Of a stretch of 64,000 nt of DNA, positions 57,077 through 64,000 are shown in pieces; within the stretch, counting starts at the first letter, position 1, and every line of letters begins with the position of its first letter. Position numbers and translations under genes: made by a program. The notes beneath the pieces are model-generated. The model had not been told where the DNA came from. It saw nothing but the letters and a program-made list of their open reading frames with translations, and ran no database searches. The stretch is from Maea johnstoni (lineage: Eukaryota; Annelida; Polychaeta; Spionida; Magelonidae): positions 440,684 through 504,683 of the forward strand of contig OZ012693.1 in the NCBI GenBank assembly GCA_963942565.1. The letters run 5' to 3'.

Positions 57077-60000
57077 TTAGTTACGCTTTTTTGTTGAATA
57101 ATGCCCAAAAGCTAAGGTTTTTATTCCGTCTGCCATTACAAATCGTTTATCATCCCATGGACTTAAACCTGTTTTCCTTTCCTTTGTTGAGTAAATCGTA
57201 TGTTTTATTGATCTAATGGCACGAAAGTTATGTTTTTTCAAATGGCTAGCCTCTAATGTTTCTACATAATCTTCAAAACTAATATTGTCCATGATTTGTT
57301 TTTTAAGACCTTTGGCTTTCTTTGTATTGCAACCTTCTTCTGTATTTAAGGCATACATTTTTGAACGAAGACCAACAAATGCTGTTGGTGAAATTCCTCC
57401 ATATTCATCTTTAAATGTTCCAATTTTTTTCTTATTTCGTTCAGAATAAAGTAATGATTGCTTTACATAATTTGAGGTATCAAAGTATCTTAAGTTATTT
57501 TTAATGTCATGGTAAATATTTTCGGAATATATAATATAGCACAAGGAATCAGTGTCTGTAAATAACAATACAGCATTTTCACCATACAAAGACTTAATAA
57601 AATTATAGTGGAAAGAGTACATGTGCACTTTTGATAATTCTAAAACTGCAAAGCCAGCATAAATTGGTTTATTGAGTAATATTTGTGTTTTCATTAACTG
57701 CATAGCAACCAGGCGCTTATTGATTATTTGAAAGGTATGAAAATTAGGTTTAGAAGTAAGTGTGACAAACTTCTTATTATCTGTAACAAGTCTGATATCC
57801 ACCCTCTTACGAACATCTTCAAGAAGTTTTCCATAAGCTGAGTTACATAAAAGTTTCCAAAAATCTTGCTCAAATGAGGTTTTTGCTTGCTTGCGCTTCT
57901 CTGTATTGAATTGTATGAAAGAGTCCATCCATGGCTTTTGGTCAAAGGCCAGTACTTTATAAATTTTGCCCAGCCTAAGACCTAATTGAAGATAGAGTTT
58001 CAAATTTCTAAAATGCAAAATGTACCTGTGTTTATCCCTCAGTGATACAATGAGTTTTTCTGGTCCTTTTTTGGTGGGTATCCCTAGGTCTGAGGCAGTC
58101 TTTGTCATCCATGGTGACCAATCATCTGGAGGTATACTCATTTTCTCTGGGGCTACTGGGTAATCATTATGAAGATCATGAAGACATTCGGGATATTCTA
58201 AGTCAACTTCAAGAATGTAGCCCACGCATCCTCTATCAGATATGGATTTAATCTGAAGATTAGACATTTCTTTTTCAGAAAGCCAATGGAAATTTGAGAA
58301 GGGTAAATATTGTGTCATTGCGTAGCCATACAGATTAGTACAATCAAAGTACATAATATATGATTCAGGCTCATTGGGATGGTAATCATACAGTCTAGGA
58401 TTATTAGCCTTAGCATATCTATGCATTATAGATGAAATACCTCCCCTTACCCCTTGAGAAATAAAGTTATACATATCAATTGAAGTCAATAACTCTAGTT
58501 TGATATTAGACATTTTCAGTGCAGCATCCATGCCAAAGTGAGGGAGGGACAAATATTTAGTAGCCTCTAAAGAATAGCTTTGAAAGGCCATCCCAGGAAA
58601 TGCTTCGAATACATCTACCAGTAATAGAACATCACTTTCAAGATACTTTATCATGTATTCCTCCAGAGTGGTGCATTCAAATGTTTCCCAAACCTTTTTA
58701 GCATGGTCATAATCCTCTTGTTTGACTTGGGTATCATTAAGACCATCATAAAAGTCTTCTATTCTAGGTAATTTAGGATAAGATAATTTCCGCACTGAAT
58801 CAAAAAAGTCATAACAGAATACCCCTTTCCTAAGAAAAAGGTCTAAATTATTTTGAGCATAAAGTTTAGTATGCTTGAATTGATCTAAACCTTTGGTAAG
58901 TAAGGAGTTAACTAAATTAGAAAGGGAGGTTGGGAGGAATGCAAATGAATCAATGAAGATGAATTGGTGGAAATAAACTGCATGGAAACGCTCTTTGTTT
59001 TTTGCAATAACTTTAAACTGATACTTTTTATTTTTTGCGATATGACCTAATTCACTTATAAGTAATTGCACATCATAGTTCATACAGTTGTGAGCAACAC
59101 AAGGAATTTTCGAAGGAATGGATGCATATGTAAGATTACATCTATTGCACAAAGCCATTCTGTACTTGCCACTCAAATGGTCGTGATCTGCACATTTTCT
59201 ATTAGATGATGAGAAGACACTTTTACAGATTTGACAAGTTTTTCTATTGCTGAATCTTCTTAGATTCCATTTGGTCCATTTAATTTCACAATATTCTGTA
59301 AAACTTATCCGCTAAATTTCTGAATGTTGATCTTGTAGGTACTTGACAAATACTTTGAGGCAATCTAATCCAACATATGTATATAGGTCGGAATTATGCT
59401 TTGTTTCTGTACACACACGTTTGGCTGAAAATGCTATAGGAACATGTACTTTTTCCTTGACAACCTTTGATTTGTCATTCTTAGGCACATCACATGTTAG
59501 CAGACTTTCAAAGTCATAATATATCACAAATGGGCTTTGGAATTGAGCTCTGTGATTTGTGAATGAGAGGTGACTGCCTTTTGATGGCATCGAATACCTT
59601 TGACACTTTTTCAAACAATACTGCATATGTTGCATAAGTTTTTGTTTTGAACTGTAACTGCTTAGGCAGAATCTGCATATGAATTTCTTATAGCTATGTT
59701 GTTTAAAACTGGATCCAACAAATCTGGACAGATTTCTTATCAAATAATAATGTTTATTGAAATAAAGCAAGTCTATGTGTTTACTGTCATGATCTACTAT
59801 ATTCTTACTTACATAAATAGGATATGGAACAGCTGAATATCCAAAAACATTAATGGATACTTGGTTCAAAGATTCAAATTTGCTGATATCCTTTACATTC
59901 ATTGGAAACGTTACATTCTTCAAGTTTAGATTGTCAATAAATGGTTCATAATTGTTTGGCTTCTCTGGATGTGATTTACATGGGTAAAGGTGTGCTAAAA

Positions 60001-60499
60001 CGGCATACAAGAAACACTTGTTATTAGCACAATTAATAGTTAAACATGCATGTTTCCTTGTTATAACCTTTGGCAATTTGTGTGAGATACATCCACCTTT
60101 TAAGGGTTGGTACTTTGCAACGGACAACTTTGAAAAAAGTAGCTGATGAAATGTCCATCCAGAACCATGCTCTAAAAATGAATCATAGCCTTGAATTATA
60201 TGTTCAAATACTTTAAGTAAAATGTTACTTATGCTGTCCTTCCCTATGACGGAGACAACTTTAGAGTTAAACCATGGCTGAATTTTCACAAGCTCTTTAT
60301 CCTTCCATCGTTTCAGTTCAACTTGAAGAGATAGTTGGAATTTGATGTTTTGAAGTTGTGAAACTTTACACTTAAGAGTAGACCTTATTATTTTTAGACC
60401 CTCCTTATACAGATAACTTTCAACATCAATTAATTTAGAAGTTGGAGTATACATATACTCTTCAGCATACTTCCCAAGGGCTGACTTAGATACATGCAT
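57077..60499 (-). pseudogene. Type B DNA polymerase region (element gene), broken
   Basis: Protein-primed family B polymerase of the Polinton/adintovirus kind. The region shows a C2H2-like finger, a YYDFES exonuclease-type motif, an HNCMNYDVQ exonuclease-region motif, the DCTNLYGYAM polymerase motif and the TDTDS catalytic motif, in the expected order. It is not one continuous open frame; about one break is apparent. Polymerases of this family copy linear genomes from a terminal protein primer. Confidence 0.85.
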
Positions 60500-61278
<779 letters not shown>

Positions 61279-61500
61279 TCAAGTTTTATTTTTCACCTGA
61301 TGAGCAAGTATTGTGAGAAGAGCCTTGTTCCTCTTCTTGTAATCACTTAGAGTATTTTTTAAGCGACATTCTGCTGAAGGAGTATAATCCAGAGAGATTG
61401 CACGGACATGTTCAATTGGTTTAAATTGGTCATGCTTATGATACTTATGAATATTGTACATTCTCTTTGAATTAAACTCCCTCTCACAATACTTGCACCT
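61279..61500 (-). other. Small frame with a C2H2 zinc-finger-like motif
   Basis: About 60-75 codons. The minus strand encodes a C-x2-C-x12-H pattern with further histidines (CKYCEREFNSKR then YNIHKYHKHD). It directly follows the acidic protein gene. Whether it is a separate gene is unclear. Confidence 0.4.
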
Positions 61501-62663
61501 TAGTTTTTTGGATTCTTTTTAGGTTTTCTTCCCCTTGTCAATTTAACTTTGCTGTCTAACGCTTGGAGACAGTGATTAGAACATTGTCCCTTACACTGTC
61601 CCCACTTACTGGAGGTATTTTCCTCCATTTGCTTTAATAACCTTAGGTTCTCTTCAATAACCTCGGTTAATATATCCTGCTGTTTGAGAACACGCAGGAC
61701 TGATTCCTGGTTCGAAATCAATTTATGTTCTAGTTTGGAACCAGCGTTTCTTAATTTTTGAATCCAAACGAGGTACTTGGACCTCACATTTCCGATGTCC
61801 ACTTTGGACTTTGAGGCTCCCAAGTTGGGAGTTAATATTTCTCTGGCTTCATTTAAAGAAGCGGTCACATCGGAGTATGAAATAGTTGGCTTTTCTCGCT
61901 CAACTATTTGCATTTTGTCTTTACCTGTCACAGGATTTGACCCCTTGGATGACTCCACTAATTTCTTTTTGAGAGTCTTTTTAGGGGGAAGGTTAGCTTG
62001 ATCTTCCCCTTCAGAATTTTGATGTCTTTCATTTTTACGTTTCTTAACGTTACTCTCTTTTCTCTCCTCATCACTTTCTAAATTCAGTGATGACTCCTCA
62101 ATATCGCTATCGGAGTCCTCGTCCATAAGTTTGGACTCTTCCTCTCCACTAGAATTGCTCTCATCACTAGAGGATGAGACAATTTCTGCTTTTTCTTGAA
62201 CAATCTTTGAACAATTATCATTTTGAGGATGATCATCATCACCTTCAATATCAGTGTCACTTTCGCTCTCTGATAGATTAAGATCAGCCATCAGAGTAGA
62301 CCTAATGGCCTTTTTGGGCGTTCCCTTTTCGGACAGCTTGATGTCCACACTACCATCCCTACTAAAAAGGATGGCTAGGTGGCTTCTACTTGTTTTTATT
62401 TCCGATTTTCCGGTGCTTTTAAATCCAACAATACGGACATTTCTGTCCAAAAGCCTATCTAAGGCCACAGCCAGCTCAGTCATAAAATTTTTATGACTAT
62501 AGGTTTTAACCTGCAGGTGCTTCTTTAGCACCTTCGCAAATTCAGGCCCACTTACTTCCTTAAAAGTGGGGAACATCAAAACATATTGCAGGTTTTTATG
62601 GTGCTCTAGAACAAATTCAGCGAGCTTCAAATAAAAGCTCTCTTTGCACCTCTTGAAACTCAT
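61500..62663 (-). CDS. Unrecognised acidic, Ser-rich protein
   Basis: 387 codons. An N-terminal globular region (about 1-125) has no family I can name. A long Ser/Asp/Glu-rich stretch follows (about 130-205), then a basic nuclear-localisation-like stretch (VKKRKNERHQ), a helical segment (about 270-350), a CKGQCSNHC cluster and a basic tail (RGRKPKKNPK). The layout suggests a nuclear regulatory or chromatin-binding protein. Position and strand suggest it is element-encoded. Its start overlaps the upstream frame. Confidence 0.55.
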   Translation of the reverse strand: MSFKRCKESFYLKLAEFVLEHHKNLQYVLMFPTFKEVSGPEFAKVLKKHLQVKTYSHKNFMTELAVALDRLLDRNVRIVGFKSTGKSEIKTSRSHLAILFSRDGSVDIKLSEKGTPKKAIRSTLMADLNLSESESDTDIEGDDDHPQNDNCSKIVQEKAEIVSSSSDESNSSGEEESKLMDEDSDSDIEESSLNLESDEERKESNVKKRKNERHQNSEGEDQANLPPKKTLKKKLVESSKGSNPVTGKDKMQIVEREKPTISYSDVTASLNEAREILTPNLGASKSKVDIGNVRSKYLVWIQKLRNAGSKLEHKLISNQESVLRVLKQQDILTEVIEENLRLLKQMEENTSSKWGQCKGQCSNHCLQALDSKVKLTRGRKPKKNPKN

Positions 62664-63168
62664 TTTTTATTAGAGTTTCAAGCTTAAAAAATGAATCTAA
62701 AGTTTTGCAAATTATGTCAAATCTGCAACCATTTATAGCAGGGCTTAAAGTACCTGACCCTAGATCACCAAAATACAAGCTATACCTATTATTTTCAGAT
62801 GGAATATTAAATATTGACAATGTTTTAAGCCTAGGAAATGCTACTTTAATAGGACAAGGGAGTCTAACTGTCCCTTGAATATTAATCAAGTGAGCCCTAT
62901 ATGAAAAGGACCTGTTTACGTGAGGCGTTAGCAAATCTGACAAATAGTTTGTTATTTTAGAAAAAGTATTTATTGCTGCTTCTATATCAGACTTTAAAAA
63001 GAGCAGCGTATACCCTGTTTTCGATATTCTAACTGTCAGATCCTTATCTTTTAATGTTACATACCCTACCACAATGTCAGAATTGAGCTTTTCACTCACA
63101 CTTTGAAGGTCTATTATGGTTCCTTCAGGCGCATGCAGTGCAAATATTAGCAGTTTAACTTGTATCAT
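62617..63168 (-). CDS. Unrecognised protein upstream of the acidic protein
   Basis: About 183 codons from the ATG near 63168 (the frame stays open to 63219). It is mixed alpha/beta in composition, with no domain recognised. It overlaps the next gene by about 47 nt, the same compact style as the structural block. It may be an early gene of the element. Confidence 0.5.
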   Translation of the reverse strand: MIQVKLLIFALHAPEGTIIDLQSVSEKLNSDIVVGYVTLKDKDLTVRISKTGYTLLFLKSDIEAAINTFSKITNYLSDLLTPHVNRSFSYRAHLINIQGTVRLPCPIKVAFPRLKTLSIFNIPSENNRYSLYFGDLGSGTLSPAINGCRFDIICKTLDSFFKLETLIKNEFQEVQRELLFEAR

Positions 63169-63219
63169 GAGCGATCTGGAAAACAAAAGAAATATGTCTC
63201 GGACAAAATGGCAAAACAA

Positions 63220-64000
63220 AGATTTTAAACAAAGTTATTCTCAAATGTGTCAGATTATGTTTAGGCTACTGACTCCAAAGAGGTAAGCTTAGGTTTTGAA
63301 TATATAATTGTCAGGTATAAAGGATAAGGGTACAACACTTGAGGTAGTTGAAGTAACATCAGAAAACCAAAATAATTATCAAATAGTTATTGTGTTTTTT
63401 TTGTTTTGTTATGTTTGTTTGTTTGTTTTTATTTTTTCTTCTGTATATTGTAAAGTATACTGAAACTTACCTGTTTCTATGAGAAGTAGCCAACCACATA
63501 GGACCTTTATTGACTGTATGCTGATACTGATGTATCTAAAAATTGAATAATCTAAGTTTGAAATTGTTTCATCATAAATCAAAGATATATTCTTAAAAGA
63601 TCATGTTGCCATTGTTCAGAAATATTTCCATTCCAGCATTTAATCAGTTAAGTTCCAATGACCTTAACCTGTCTTTTAAGATTATTGAAATATATTTTGC
63701 TCTGAAAAATGTCTCCAAAGGCATTGCCAATATAACGATAATACCAAAAATGACATTGTCCAATGATAGGTTGATAAATTTGTTTCTAGTTGTGTACAGA
63801 AAAATATCCATGGTAGTCACAATATTTACTGATGTTCAAGTAATAATTGCTGAAGTTAGAAATATAGTTTCAAATGTGAATATATGATGGATACTTACAA
63901 TTATTCAGAATAGAGGAGTACTGTTGATCTTGTCAAATAAGGAATATCTCTTCTAATTCTTAGATATGTGCTTGTCCCTTAATTGATATAAAAGAAATGA
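63220..64000. other. No gene recognised; possible right flank of the element
   Basis: AT-rich DNA with a T/G-rich stretch near 63390-63440. A 94-codon plus-strand frame (63603-63887) has no recognisable product. No inverted partner to the left edge of the element was seen, so the element may continue past the window. Confidence 0.4.

Noticed and set aside
63603-63887. 94-codon plus-strand frame near the window end
   Set aside because: AT-rich, no recognisable domain, opposite in strand to all element genes, and too short to stand without support.

Overview
The window looks like intergenic and intronic DNA of a multicellular animal, most likely a marine invertebrate; I cannot name the species. 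The reasons are a spliced class A GPCR gene with canonical donor and acceptor sites, tRNA-derived SINEs, an APE-type LINE, abundant MITEs and foldback elements, very long (TA)n microsatellites, two 200-base assembly gaps, and a large Polinton/adintovirus-like element. Host coding content is sparse: one two-exon receptor gene on + (16936-24821) and one possible small gene on - (28326-28895).

Left part (1-14.4 kb). It starts with a higher-order satellite, microsatellites and a piggyBac-type MITE (844-1573). A degenerate 'ACACCAAAAT' minisatellite follows, split by a SINE and a microsatellite. The main feature is an apparently full-length LINE on the minus strand (5005-13788). It lies inside an 87-93 bp minisatellite whose two halves (4680-5004 and 13789-14185) rejoin exactly across the insertion, with a 4-bp TATT target duplication. 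The LINE has a 1289-codon ORF1, a 1187-codon ORF2 (endonuclease plus reverse transcriptase), and a third, unrecognised open frame of about 320 codons between them. That frame overlaps ORF1 by 8 nt and ORF2 by 7 nt.

Middle part (14.4-36 kb). A 1.8-kb foldback element (14886-16691) with arms of tandem palindromes sits in a 112-bp tandem repeat just upstream of the receptor. The receptor's first exon has a 118-bp tandem duplication covering its splice donor. The 6.9-kb intron holds long TA tracts, a gap and a TTAA-flanked long-TIR element (22451-23322). Downstream are a second copy of that element (26768-27663), a TA-target MITE inside a TA microsatellite (29101-29586), a 93-bp minisatellite of about a dozen copies (31048-32200), two more SINE copies (one with a perfect 15-bp target duplication), a two-copy dispersed repeat, and LINE 3' ends.

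Right-middle (36.2-44.9 kb). This is an array of head-to-tail repeats that I read as Helentron-like (HINE) non-autonomous elements. Their satellite bodies have monomers of about 200 bp, and their subterminal inverted repeats come in two matched 5'/3' types. The last two units (about 1.49 and 1.56 kb) are nearly identical, so amplification is recent.

Right part (about 46.9 kb to beyond 63.2 kb). This is a Polinton/Maverick- or adintovirus-like fossil, all on the minus strand. It has two dUTPase-like genes, an adenain-like protease, major and minor capsid proteins, a core-like basic protein, a packaging ATPase, an integrase with a chromodomain, a zinc-ribbon protein, a small basic protein, a type B DNA polymerase region, and several unrecognised frames. 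The ATPase-to-protease block is packed with overlapping gene ends. The element looks nearly whole, with about one break in the polymerase region. Its ends were not found, and the right end may lie outside the window.
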